This document shows, piece after piece, positions 28,597 through 37,559 of a DNA stretch of 64,000 bases (its first letter is position 1; every line of letters starts with the position of its first letter). The notes under the pieces are model-generated. The model ran no database searches and had not been told where the DNA came from. It was given only the letters and a program-made list of their open reading frames with translations. Source of the DNA: Roseiarcus sp963787135 (GTDB taxonomy: Bacteria > Pseudomonadota > Alphaproteobacteria > Rhizobiales > Beijerinckiaceae); the NCBI GenBank assembly GCA_963787135.1, contig CAWBBW010000004.1, positions 1-64,000 on the forward strand. The letters are read 5' to 3'. Made by a program: the position numbers and the translations under genes.

Positions 28597-28899
28597 GGTT
28601 GTCCTCCACTTCCGACCGCTCCCACCGCAGCGCCCACATTCAGCAGGCAGGCCATCTTACCGCGATTGCATCGGACGGAGGGATCTTCCCGCTGAACAGT
28701 CAGTATCAGACAGAAAGCGGGCAGAGCCTGAATGCGTAGGTAGCGCCAGGGCACGAAGTCGCTCCGCTCCGGCCCCGCTGCGCGGGGTGGCGTGAGCCAG
28801 GAGGGCGGGTAGCAGGCGGATAGGATAGCGATGGCGCGACGGGCAACTCCGTCCTGAGAATCGAGGGTCGTTCAACCTCAACTCAGGAAGGAGCGCCCG
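28597..28899. other. Intergenic region leading to the IS91 genes
   Basis: No gene is supported. The right half contains the small hairpin CCCCGCTGCGCGGGG near 28773 and ends with a strong ribosome-binding site (AGGAAGGAG) for the gene at 28900. The left end of the IS91 element probably lies within it, but I could not define the position. Confidence 0.4.
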
Positions 28900-29820
28900 A
28901 TGAGCGCGACCAACACCGTCAGTCCGCTTCGTCAGCGTATGATCGAAGACATGACTGCGCGCAAGCTCGACCCGCACACGCAGCGCAGCCACATCTACAG
29001 CTGCAAGCGGTTCACCGCTTGGCTCAAGCGTTCGCCCGACACGGCGACCGCCGAAGAGGTCCGCCGCTTCCAGCTGCACCTCGTCGAGAGCGGCGCGAGC
29101 ATCTGCAACCGCAACCGGATCGTGACTGGGGTGCGCTTCCTGTTCCGCGTCACGCTGCGCCGCCACGATCTGGCGGCCGAGATCTGGCACATCAAGGAGC
29201 CGCAGAAGCTGCCGCCGGTGTTGAGCCCCGAGGAGATCAAGCGCATCCTGAACATGGCGACCAGCCTTAAGGCGCGAGCGATGCTGTCGCTCGCCTATGG
29301 CTGCGGACTGCGGGCAAGCGAAGTGGCGCGGCTGCGGGCCTGCGACATCGACAGCGATCAGATGATCATCCGCATCGTGCAGTCGAAAGGCCGCAAGGAC
29401 CGGAACGTGATGCTTCCGCCCGAGATCCTCGACCTGTTGAGGCAATGGTGGAAGGCGCGTCCGAAACGGCGTGACGCCGGCGTTCCGCCACAACAGCGTT
29501 GGCTGTTTCCCGGTCGTCACGGTCATCTGACCACGCGCCAGTTCGGCCGGCTGTTCAAGGACGCGGCGAAGGCCGCGGGGCTGCGCAAGACGGTCTCGCT
29601 TCATTCGCTGCGTCATTCCTTCGCGACCCATCTGCTCGAGGACGGCAAGGATATCCGGCTGATTCAGGCTTTGCTCGGACACGAGAAGTTGGACACGACG
29701 GCCCGCTGCACCCGCGTGGCGACGGGACTCATCGCCAAAGTCGAGAGCCCGCTCGCGCGCCTGACCACACCGCGCCACAGGCGGGCGATGCGAGACGCCG
29801 GGAAGCCCCCGGCGCGATAG
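28900..29820 (+). CDS. Tyrosine recombinase of the IS91 pair, nucleophile Tyr replaced by Cys
   Basis: This 306-residue integrase has an N-terminal SAM-like core-binding domain (MIEDMTARKLDPHTQRSHIY) and a catalytic domain. The first Arg is in AYGCGLRASEVARLRACDID, Lys in VQSKGRKDRN, and HxxR in SLHSLRHSFATHLLEDG. The second His is in LLGHEKLDTTARCTRVATG. In relatives the last motif reads TTARYTRVAT, where Tyr is the nucleophile; here the codon is TGC (Cys). The protein is otherwise full length with a strong AGGAAGGAG site. With Cys it should be unable to form the normal DNA-protein linkage. Confidence 0.88.
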   Translation: MSATNTVSPLRQRMIEDMTARKLDPHTQRSHIYSCKRFTAWLKRSPDTATAEEVRRFQLHLVESGASICNRNRIVTGVRFLFRVTLRRHDLAAEIWHIKEPQKLPPVLSPEEIKRILNMATSLKARAMLSLAYGCGLRASEVARLRACDIDSDQMIIRIVQSKGRKDRNVMLPPEILDLLRQWWKARPKRRDAGVPPQQRWLFPGRHGHLTTRQFGRLFKDAAKAAGLRKTVSLHSLRHSFATHLLEDGKDIRLIQALLGHEKLDTTARCTRVATGLIAKVESPLARLTTPRHRRAMRDAGKPPAR

Positions 29821-29831
29821 CGCCGTCGGCC

Positions 29832-31043
29832 ATGGTTCGGCCGGTCCTGGAGCTCGCGGACATCCTCCGCGAGCACGGTCCCGCATGGCGCGAGGCCAAC
29901 CGCGGCCATGTGAGCCTCGACCAGCTGAAGGTGATGAGCGCAATCGAGCGCTGCCGCACCGCGGCGCTCGGCGGCCACGTCGCGCGCTGCGAGAACCCGG
30001 CGTGCGGCCATACGCACGTCGCCTACAACTCGTGCGCCAACAGGCATTGCCCGAAGTGCCAGGCCGCGGCGTCGCGCCGATGGCTGGCCGACCGCGAAGC
30101 GGAGCTGTTGCCCGTCCCATACTTTCACGTCGTGTACACGCTGCCGGGCAGGCTGCGCGACATCGCCTGGCAGAACAAGCGCGTGGTCTACGACCTCCTG
30201 ATGAAAGCGGCGGCCGAGACGACGCTCGCCATCGCCGCCAATCCCCGGCGCCTGGGCGCCAGGATCGGCATCACCGCCGTGCTGCACACCTGGGGCTCGA
30301 CGCTCACCCATCATCCGCACGTGCACATGATCGTGCCCGGCGGAGGGCTGTCGCTCGACGGATCGCGATGGGTCGCCTCTCGGTCCAACTTCCTCGTGCA
30401 CGTCAACCTGCTGGCGCGCCTGTTCAGCGGCAAGATGCTGGCGATGCTCGCGGATGCGCACGACGCCGGCCGGTTGACGTTCTTCAACGCGCATGCCGGG
30501 CTCGCCGACAAGACCGCGTTCAAGCGCTTCATCGCCCCGCTGCGGCGCATCAAGTGGGTCGTCTACTGCAAGGCGCCGTTCGCCGGACCGAAGCAGGTGC
30601 TGCGCTATCTGTCCCGCTACACCCACCGGGTCGCCATCTCGAACCGCCGCCTCGTCGCGGCCGACGACGCCGGCGTCGCGTTCCGCTGGAAAGACTACCG
30701 CGTCGACGGTCCGGACCGCTGGAAGACGATGCGGCTTCATCCGCACGAGTTCATCCGGCGCTTTCTCCTGCACGTGCTGCCCAAAGGCTTCCACCGCATC
30801 CGCTACTACGGGCTCTTCGCCAACGCCAACCGCGCCGACAACATCGCAAAAGCCCGCGCGCTGCTCGGCGCCGACACGCCTGCCGCCGACCCGAAACAGA
30901 AGCCGGAGATCACACCGGACGCGCCGCGTGTGGCGCCCTGCCCATGCCCGCGCTGCGGCGCCCGCATGATCGTCATCGAGGTCTTCGCCCGCGGCTGCGA
31001 GCCGAGGTGGCGGCCGACGCCAGGCAGGTTCGACACGTCATGA
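29832..31043 (+). CDS. IS91-family HUH transposase
   Basis: This 403-residue rolling-circle transposase has an N-terminal zinc-binding region (GHVARCENPACGHTHVAYNS followed by CANRHCPKCQ). The HUH motif is in HHPHVHMIVPGGGL and the two tyrosines in LRYLSRYTHRVAISNRRL. A C-terminal Cys pair occurs in VAPCPCPRCGARM. The ATG at 29832 is 11 bp after the recombinase stop. It nicks one strand at the terminal hairpin and drives rolling-circle transposition. No frameshift; probably functional. Confidence 0.92.
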   Translation: MVRPVLELADILREHGPAWREANRGHVSLDQLKVMSAIERCRTAALGGHVARCENPACGHTHVAYNSCANRHCPKCQAAASRRWLADREAELLPVPYFHVVYTLPGRLRDIAWQNKRVVYDLLMKAAAETTLAIAANPRRLGARIGITAVLHTWGSTLTHHPHVHMIVPGGGLSLDGSRWVASRSNFLVHVNLLARLFSGKMLAMLADAHDAGRLTFFNAHAGLADKTAFKRFIAPLRRIKWVVYCKAPFAGPKQVLRYLSRYTHRVAISNRRLVAADDAGVAFRWKDYRVDGPDRWKTMRLHPHEFIRRFLLHVLPKGFHRIRYYGLFANANRADNIAKARALLGADTPAADPKQKPEITPDAPRVAPCPCPRCGARMIVIEVFARGCEPRWRPTPGRFDTS

Positions 31044-31333
31044 GCCAGGCTTCCTCCGCGCCCCGCCGCATCCCCGTTGTGGTGCGCTGGCTCCCCGCCG
31101 GCGGCGGTCCCGCTCGGCCCGTTTCAGCCCAATCCATGCGACCGGCGCCCGTTGATACCGTTCAACCCCCCCGTCGGGACGCTTCTCCCACTCTCTCACG
31201 CCCCGCCGCGCGCAAGCTTGCAGGTCGCGTCGCTCGACGCCGCACCTCCATCGAATGCGCCGCCAACCTCAAATCCCCATAGCGGCAAGCCGCCCAGCCG
31301 CAGCCCGCCTCCCGCGACTTCGTGCCCTGGCGC

Positions 31334-31392
31334 TTTTTGGACGCCGGCCGTCCGAGCGTGCGGACAGGATCGATGCCGCCGGCGTCCAAAAA
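31334..31392. repeat. Inverted repeat, IS91 terminal hairpin
   Basis: TTTTTGGACGCCGGC at 31334-31348 is repeated in perfect inverted orientation at 31378-31392. A second small dyad (GTCCGAGCGTGCGGAC) sits inside. Position and form suit the terminal recognition site of the IS91 element, and it could also stop transcription. Confidence 0.6.
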
Positions 31393-31400
31393 CCTGCACA

Positions 31401-31828
31401 GGAGCGGACACAAACCTCTATCGCCTCTTCATCATTTAGGCGCGCCAATCCGTTTCTCCTTGACGACGCTCTCGGCCGCCCCTTGCGCCGCCCTCTTGAA
31501 TCGAAAACTATGTTGTATTTAACGCAATATTAGAAAGATTTCCGTCGTTAAGTCGATCAAATTACTAAAAATGCAGTCATAAAGTCCACTACTTCGTTTA
31601 AGCAGCCGTTACAGAGTCCGCGATAGATCATTTTCTTGCCGAACCGAGCTCGGAAGGGCGGCCACGTCGGTTAAACCTCCGGCGATCAGACGGCGCGCGA
31701 TCTGGCTCCTTCGCATGGGAGGGACAATCGAGCGCTGGCGGTTTGTTTCGGGTTTCTTTTCATTGCAGCCGCACGCTCTTCTGGTGAGAGCGCCCATCAA
31801 CAGAAAGCTCACGCATTGAGGATCACCC
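31401..31828 (+). promoter_or_regulatory. AT-richer region upstream of the methyltransferase
   Basis: About 430 bp without a supported gene. The part around 31510-31600 is clearly richer in A and T than its surroundings, with stretches such as TGTTGTATTTAACGCAATAT. It marks the left edge of the polysaccharide/secretion island and is the likely promoter region of the gene at 31829. GAGGAT lies just before that gene's ATG. Confidence 0.4.
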
Positions 31829-32554
31829 ATGGAGGATCTTGCAGAGTGCACGGACGGAAGATCACTTGTGGATCGCGGACGCACCAAGCGGGTGTTGAAC
31901 GCTGGGTCCGGTTGGGCGACGGGAGCCATGCCCCCGGCCTTCGGTCGATCCGCGTGGACGGAAGTGCGGATCGACATCGATTTCCGCGCCGCCCCGGACC
32001 TCGTTGGATCGATCTCCGATCTTCGCGCCCTTGTCGAAGACGATACGTTTGACGCGGTCTGGTGCTCGCACTGCATCGAGCATCTTAATGATCATGAGGT
32101 CCTTCCGGCCCTGCGCGAATTTAGACGAATCTTAGCCGACACCGGCTTCGCGATCGTGAGCTGCCCGAACCTCGATGCCATTGCGAAACTGCTCGTGTCC
32201 GAAGACATCGAATCGATCGCCTATGTCGCTCCTGCCGGTCCGATCCGGCTCCTTGACATGATATTTGGCCATAGCCCGTCGATCGAAACCGGGCATGTCC
32301 ATATGGCTCACAAGACGGGCTTCACGGCGGACCGGCTCGGCCGCACGGCCGCGAACGCGGGCTTCTCCGAAACGCGCGTGGTCGAGGGGGACAATCTCGA
32401 CCTTTGGGCCGCGCTGATGATGCCGAAAGCCGAAGTGTCCCTGCTGGCAGCATTCTTCGAAGACACGAACGTAGCCGCCCTGTTTCAGGAAGCTTCTCTT
32501 TCACGGGCTCGGTCCGCGACCAGCCGCAAACGCGTCCGCATCCTGGGCGTCTGA
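31829..32554 (+). CDS. SAM-dependent class I methyltransferase
   Basis: This 241-residue cytoplasmic methyltransferase has motif I in VLNAGSGWATGAM (about residues 22-34). The post-I acidic residue is in TEVRIDIDFRAAPDLVG, and the methyltransf_11-type signature in FDAVWCSHCIEHLNDHEVLP. A C-terminal lid region includes GHVHMAHKTGFTADRLGRTA. The gap between the ribose-binding acidic residue and motif IV is short, as in methyltransferases linked to glycan clusters. The substrate cannot be inferred. Its place at the edge of a glycosyltransferase cluster suggests a sugar or lipid-linked glycan. The next gene follows after 137 bp in the same direction. Confidence 0.82.
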   Translation: MEDLAECTDGRSLVDRGRTKRVLNAGSGWATGAMPPAFGRSAWTEVRIDIDFRAAPDLVGSISDLRALVEDDTFDAVWCSHCIEHLNDHEVLPALREFRRILADTGFAIVSCPNLDAIAKLLVSEDIESIAYVAPAGPIRLLDMIFGHSPSIETGHVHMAHKTGFTADRLGRTAANAGFSETRVVEGDNLDLWAALMMPKAEVSLLAAFFEDTNVAALFQEASLSRARSATSRKRVRILGV

Positions 32555-32691
32555 CGCGCGCTCGCCAAGACGATTCACGACAATCGGGGTACTATTGCAA
32601 AGTAAGTTAAGACTTCCTAGGAAGATTCATAGTCTAACTTCACGTCGGTGTGGGAATTAGACTTCGCAATCCATCAAGTGTGTGGTGAAAT

Positions 32692-33840
32692 ATGAAAGTT
32701 CTGCTCGCTTTAACGATCGCCGTGACAGTTAATGCTTTTACGTCACTATATGTGCAGGCAAGTGATATCGAGAACGCCGAGCTCGTTTTCAAGCATCGGA
32801 ATCAGGCTTGCGAAAACTGGGACATTCCAGACGCTGCGGCAAGAGCTTTCCGCGACGGCCGTGGTCGCGTGCATCTCTTTGCGGCGTCGTCGAAAAACCA
32901 GCCATTTATTGGCGCTACGCTTGCGACTGTAACTCACGATTGCGACGTCACTTACGCGGCGGGGCACAGTGACAAACCCGCCGATTTCGATGACGAGGGT
33001 TGGCTTGAGTCCTTTTACACTCTCGACGGGAAGACGGTTTTCGGCCTTGTAAGCATGGACTATCACCCGGGCAGGCATGGCCTTCCATGTGTCGCTGACC
33101 AGGCTGCTTGCTGGTATTCCGCGATCACATGGGCCGTGTCGACTGACGGGGGCGATCATTTCTCCTCGCCCTCCGTGCCAACACGCTTCGTCGCCGGTCC
33201 CGCGGGAAGGTTCGACGACCATCATCCGCGTCCCCGGGGAGCTTTGGTCCCTACTAACATCATCCGCAAGGATGGCTTTTTCTACGTATTGATATCATTC
33301 GCTTTAGACGGCGAACAGAAAGGTGGCGACTGCGTGTTTCGGACCGCGAATCTCGCCGACCCGCAAAGCTGGAAGGCATGGGACGGACTCGGGTTCAACG
33401 TTGCTTTCGTGAGCCCCTATAGCGGCACAGACGCCGCCTCGCTGCGCCTGCCCTGCGTCCCCGTGGGCGACGGCGAGCTTTCTCCCCCGGTCAGAACCCT
33501 CGCCAGGTCGCTCTCGGGTAAGTTTGTGGCCGTTTTCCTAAGAAGCTCCGCCGCGCCGGAAATGCCGGAAGGAGCTTACCTCAGCTATAGCGAGGACTTG
33601 ATCATTTGGAGCAAACCCAGGCTCCTGCTCGCGTTCACCGTCTTCGACCCCCGAAAGTGCAAGTCGGGGACCCCCTCCTCTGGGTACTGGTATCCGAATC
33701 TCGTGGATCCTTCCGATAAATCGATGAATTTCGATGTTATCGGCTCAAGCGCCTACCTTTTTCTCACTCGGCTTAACAATTGCTTTGACGCGGATCGGGA
33801 CCTTGTGCGGCTCAAGGTTGTCGTTCCAAGCGAAGATTAG
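32692..33840 (+). CDS. Exported protein, predicted glycosidase-like beta-propeller
   Basis: This 382-residue protein has a signal peptide (KVLLALTIAVTVNAFTSLYVQA, about 24 residues). The mature part shows repeated beta-rich blocks such as RGRVHLFAASSKNQPFIGAT, SAITWAVSTDGGDHFSSPSV (an Asp-box-like motif) and GAYLSYSEDLIIWSKPRLLL. These suggest a five- or six-bladed propeller of the sialidase or GH32/43 kind. I cannot identify the catalytic acids with confidence, so glycan binding is as likely as hydrolysis. The codon use is less GC-rich than in its neighbours. An IS630 remnant abuts its stop codon. Confidence 0.7.
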   Translation: MKVLLALTIAVTVNAFTSLYVQASDIENAELVFKHRNQACENWDIPDAAARAFRDGRGRVHLFAASSKNQPFIGATLATVTHDCDVTYAAGHSDKPADFDDEGWLESFYTLDGKTVFGLVSMDYHPGRHGLPCVADQAACWYSAITWAVSTDGGDHFSSPSVPTRFVAGPAGRFDDHHPRPRGALVPTNIIRKDGFFYVLISFALDGEQKGGDCVFRTANLADPQSWKAWDGLGFNVAFVSPYSGTDAASLRLPCVPVGDGELSPPVRTLARSLSGKFVAVFLRSSAAPEMPEGAYLSYSEDLIIWSKPRLLLAFTVFDPRKCKSGTPSSGYWYPNLVDPSDKSMNFDVIGSSAYLFLTRLNNCFDADRDLVRLKVVVPSED

Positions 33841-33854
33841 AACGTCTTGAAAGC

Positions 33855-34512
33855 CGCTTTTGCTGCTCGAGCCAGGCTTCGAAGGTCTCGGCGTTCATGG
33901 CGTGGTCGTAGGCCTTGGGCGCGACGACGCCTCTCAGGCGCAGGCCGAAGACGAAGGTGATCGCTTTGTAATGCCCATGCGGAACGCCGCAGCGCAGACG
34001 TTGGCCGCGCCGGCGTCGGCCGTAGCGGCGCGCCATGTTGGTCGTCGCCGCCGTCTCATCGACGAACACCAGTTTCAGCGGATCGAGGTCGAGTTGACCG
34101 TCGAACCATCGCCGCCGCCGCTCAAGGACATCCGGGCGGTCCTGCTCGCTCGCGTGCGCGGATTTTTTTTGAACGTGATGTCGTGGCGGTCGAAAAATCG
34201 CCAGATCATCGATGGCGACACCTTCTCGCCTCGCGCACGCGACAGACGGTCGCAGATTTCGTGGAGCGTAAGGTCGGGCTCGCGCCGATGAAGGCCAAGC
34301 AGAAAATCCGCGTGCGCCTCGACGCGCTGTGAACGCGTATCGCCGCCCATCGGCAGCGGCGCATAGCTGCCGCGCTCGTGCAAAGCCGCCACCCAACGGA
34401 TCGCGCTGGAGAAGCTCACCCCGAACCGCCGCGCTGACCCACGACAGCTCATGCCTTCCTCGCAAACCGCCGAAACCACCCGCTTGCGCAAGTCCCCCGA
34501 CAAAGGCCCCAT
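33855..34512 (-). pseudogene. IS630-family transposase, C-terminally truncated
   Basis: The N-terminal helix-turn-helix part starts MGPLSGDLRKRVVSAVCEEG at 34512 and runs to FFDRHDITFKK. The second part continues in the -1 frame as KSAHASEQDRPDVLERR, with the first catalytic Asp in LKLVFVDETAATTNMARRYG. The change of frame falls exactly on a run of eight A residues (minus strand), where many IS630 relatives use programmed -1 slippage. That part may therefore be natural. The protein is lost after AETFEAWLEQQ, before the remaining DDE residues, where the sequence meets the end of the preceding propeller gene. Confidence 0.78.
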
Positions 34513-34860
34513 CCCGCGCCGCCTCCAATTTGGCGCACCTCAAGAATCACATTTTCAGTGCGTTGGGAACGCTGGCCGAATTCAACCCGGCCGGAAACCG
34601 CTCTTCTGTAACGGGCTGTGAGCTGTCAATCCCTTATTTGCGTCATCTCTTCGCCGAGTCACTCTTCTGTCCGTGGTCGGCGCACGGCCGCCACCTGATG
34701 GGATTAGATGAGGAGGAGGCCGACCAATCTGAGCTGCGCGTGATCGTCGCCGTCACGGAGCGGTTTGCGGTCTGACCTCTTCCATCGTCCCGGCGAGGGG
34801 ACTTCGCTTCGGGAAGGCCTGGTTTCGCGACCCCCCGAAAGCCTTTGTTCCGTTTCTCCG
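34513..34860. other. Intergenic region between IS630 and IS110
   Basis: No supported gene. It contains the outer end of the IS630 remnant and the flank of the IS110 element. IS110 ends carry no diagnostic repeats, so neither boundary could be fixed. Confidence 0.4.
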
Positions 34861-35904
34861 TTATGCGGTTACAGGCGTGGGAGAAATTCCCTTGTCGACA
34901 AACTTCCTCCCGTCGACCCACATGCGATGCAGGATGACGCCCAACTTGCGCGCGAGCGCCACCTTGGCTTTGGCCATGCCCGCGCGCTTGGCCAGTTTCA
35001 TTCCCCAGCTTTTCAGCGCGGTCGCGCCCTTGAGCGGTTTGGTCAGGATCACGTTGGCGGCCTCATAGAGCGCCGTGCGCACCGAGGCATCGCCGATCTT
35101 GCTGACCCGCCCGCTGTAATCCGTCTCCCCGGATTGATATCTCTTCGGCGTCAGGCCGAAATGGGGCCCCACCTGCTTGGACGACTTGAACCTGGCCGGA
35201 TCGTCGATCGCCGCGACATAGGTCAACCCCACGATCGGTCCGACGCCAGGCGCCGACATGACCAGGCGTACCCGCTTGTCCTGGCGCGCCTGTTGCCGCA
35301 CTCGCTTCTCGAAGCCGTTAAACTCGCGCAACAAGACCTCATGCGCCGCCAGCAAAGCCTTGCCGATGATCTCCAGCGTCGGATGGCCCGCAACCAGCTC
35401 CTCGACCCGCAGGCCGAAGCGGTTCGGGGTCGTTCTCCCAATCTTCAGGCCAAAGCCGCGCAATATGCCGCGCAAGCTCATTTCAATGTCAAACAGCTTC
35501 GACTGAACCAGTTTGCGCGCCGTCAGCAGCACGCGCACTTCCTGCGCCGGCATCGACTTGCAGTGAACCGGGCGGAACCAGCCCAGCCGCATCAATTGCG
35601 CAATCCCGCGCGCGTCGTTGCGGTCGCTCTTGACCGGCATCGCCTTGAAGGCGTCATGCACGTGCCGTGTCTCCAGCAATTCCACCGCCAAGCCTTCTTC
35701 CTTCATGGCCGCATAGAGCCATTGCGACAAAGGCCCCGCCTCCAGCCCAATGCGCGTCATTTCAAATCCGAGATCCCGGAACCAGCCAATCAGGTTTTCC
35801 GGTTCGCTGAGGACTTTCGCCTCCCGAATGATCTTGCCGCTCGCATCCATGACGCAGACGCTCGAGGCTTCCAACGAAACGTCAATTCCGGCATAGTAGT
35901 TCAT
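34861..35904 (-). CDS. IS110-family transposase, second type
   Basis: This 347-residue DEDD transposase starts MNYYAGIDVSLEASSVCVMD. The RuvC-like residues are in YAGIDVSLE, IGLEAGPLSQWLY and KSDRNDARGIAQLMRLGW. The C-terminal domain has VMSAPGVGPIVGLTYVAAID and HFGLTPKRYQSGETDYSGRV with the conserved Ser/Gly region. It is full length and intact. It belongs to a different IS110 subgroup from the one at 21018. It has landed between the IS630 remnant and the broken pyruvyl-transferase gene. Confidence 0.92.
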   Translation of the reverse strand: MNYYAGIDVSLEASSVCVMDASGKIIREAKVLSEPENLIGWFRDLGFEMTRIGLEAGPLSQWLYAAMKEEGLAVELLETRHVHDAFKAMPVKSDRNDARGIAQLMRLGWFRPVHCKSMPAQEVRVLLTARKLVQSKLFDIEMSLRGILRGFGLKIGRTTPNRFGLRVEELVAGHPTLEIIGKALLAAHEVLLREFNGFEKRVRQQARQDKRVRLVMSAPGVGPIVGLTYVAAIDDPARFKSSKQVGPHFGLTPKRYQSGETDYSGRVSKIGDASVRTALYEAANVILTKPLKGATALKSWGMKLAKRAGMAKAKVALARKLGVILHRMWVDGRKFVDKGISPTPVTA

Positions 35905-35939
35905 GGTCGTCCCTCATGATGCTTGGAGCAGGCTAAAAC

Positions 35940-37365
35940 CTACTCCGTGGGTCGATACACCATCATTCTGAGGATGACCGCCCTTCCACGCCAGACCTGC
36001 TCCGGCCGGCCCGTTACGCCATCTAGCGCGCGTCGACCCTGTTGCGGGAAGACAGTCGTCGCTCGATCTCGCACCGCGCCCAAGGCAAAAAGCCGGTCCG
36101 TCGCCCGGTTCAGGACGAAGACGGGGCCAAGAAACAGGTTCGGACCAAACCGCAGTTTCACGATGCGGTCGCCAACTCCTTCGTCCGTTCCGGCCCGCTC
36201 GATTGTGGCGCGATGACTTCGCCGCTTCGTCTGAGATCCTGGAGACTTCGGATGCGGCTCGATGCCAGCGGCGGTCAACATGTCGTCGTATCGACTCGCG
36301 AGTTCGTGACGCTTGCGCGCGTAGTCGGCGGCGTCGAAGTTAAACAGCGCCCGCAGGTCAGACGCGCTGAATCTCGGTGGCATATCCTGAAACATGCGGA
36401 CAGGTATCGACATTGTCTCACACATTTCGAAGGTTCGGCTGTCGTGCGCGATCACACCGCCCGGCGTCCCGGCCTGAATCGCGAGCATCACGCCGTGGAA
36501 GCGAGGTCCGACAACAAAATCAAAGTTTCGCATCGCTTCCATCCACGAAATCGGCATCGATGAAACAAGCAGCGTAACGCTTGCACCAAACCCGGAAGTC
36601 CTCGTCCGACAGGTTAGGGCGTATGTATTTCCTGATCGTTTCCAACGTCGCCGGGGCGATTCGGTCCCACTCGCCGCGAGCGGTTCGGATCATGTTGATT
36701 TCCGACTGGGCGATATAGAGACCGGAAGTCAACTCCAGCAGATCCGCGAGCGCTCGCTCGATGGTCGCCAATTTTGTCCAATGAAAAAGGCCCGCAGCCA
36801 CGGCCACGCGATCAAGAGATCCGCTTTGGCGTCGACAATCGATCAGGCGCGGCAGCATAGGATCGGGATTGAGGAAGTTTGACGGACACCCCGTAACGAC
36901 TGCCCGATCCCGATTCCCATTCTCTTCGACCTGCCTGCGCGAAAACTCGCCGCGCACACCAATGTTAGCGGCCTTGGTCGGAGCGTGCGCTGCAATCACG
37001 TCGAGCCATCGTTTTGTCCCAGCATTCAGTTCGACCTTGGACTCTGTCGTCGCCGCCTGCGCTCCCAGACCCACAGCCAGGATCGGAAGGCCGACCTTGT
37101 CCAAAGTCTGCGCCGGCGTCCCGAGGTCGGTGTGCGGTCCCATTTGATTGGCGCAAGCGATGACGACGACCTCGCTGGTCTCCCGAATGCTTTCAGGCGA
37201 GGCATGCCACGGGAAGATCTCAACGTGAGGTGACAAATGATTCCAGAGCGCCTGGACATAGGCGAAGTTGCCCGTATTGCCGCCGGACTTTCGAAACAAA
37301 TACTCGGACGGGAAGCGGTACGCATCTTCCGCGCGAAGATCGGTTGCAATGAGCGCGACTTTCAT
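35940..37365 (-). pseudogene. Polysaccharide pyruvyl transferase family gene, frameshifted
   Basis: The first 281 codons encode the N-terminal and middle parts: VALIATDLRAEDAYRFPSEY, VVIACANQMGPHTDLG and ILAVGLGAQA. The rest continues in another frame as SWMEAMRNFDFVVGPRFHGV, the conserved PRFHG core of the pyruvyl transferase fold. The break near 36555 is explained by one extra T in GATTTCG; without it the protein reads FIDADSWMEAMRNFDF. Such enzymes add ketal pyruvate to sugars of exported polysaccharides. The last 90 or so residues, after GIEPHP, do not look like this family and probably result from a disrupted 3' end near the IS110 insertion. Confidence 0.78.
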
Positions 37366-37559
37366 TTGTCATCCTCGATGTCTTGAGCGTTACGGCGCTT
37401 TCATCTTGTCGTGATTTTCCTGTGGATCGTTGATCGATACGATCATCTACCCCTTGAACTTCTAACAGTGGGTGATAATTCACGGTGACTGTTTCGTTGA
37501 CTAGTAGGTTTCAGTCTCAGATATTATGCCGCGTCAATTCTCGTCGGGGATCGGGGCGG

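Larger units (their letters stand above)
28740..31400 (+). mobile_element. IS91-family element with accessory tyrosine recombinase (ends approximate)
   Basis: Two adjacent plus-strand genes form the usual pair of this IS91 subgroup: a tyrosine recombinase followed after 11 bp by the HUH transposase. At the right side an inverted repeat (31334-31392) resembles an IS91 terminal hairpin. IS91 elements move by rolling-circle transposition and leave no target duplication, so the ends given here are estimates. Confidence 0.6.
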
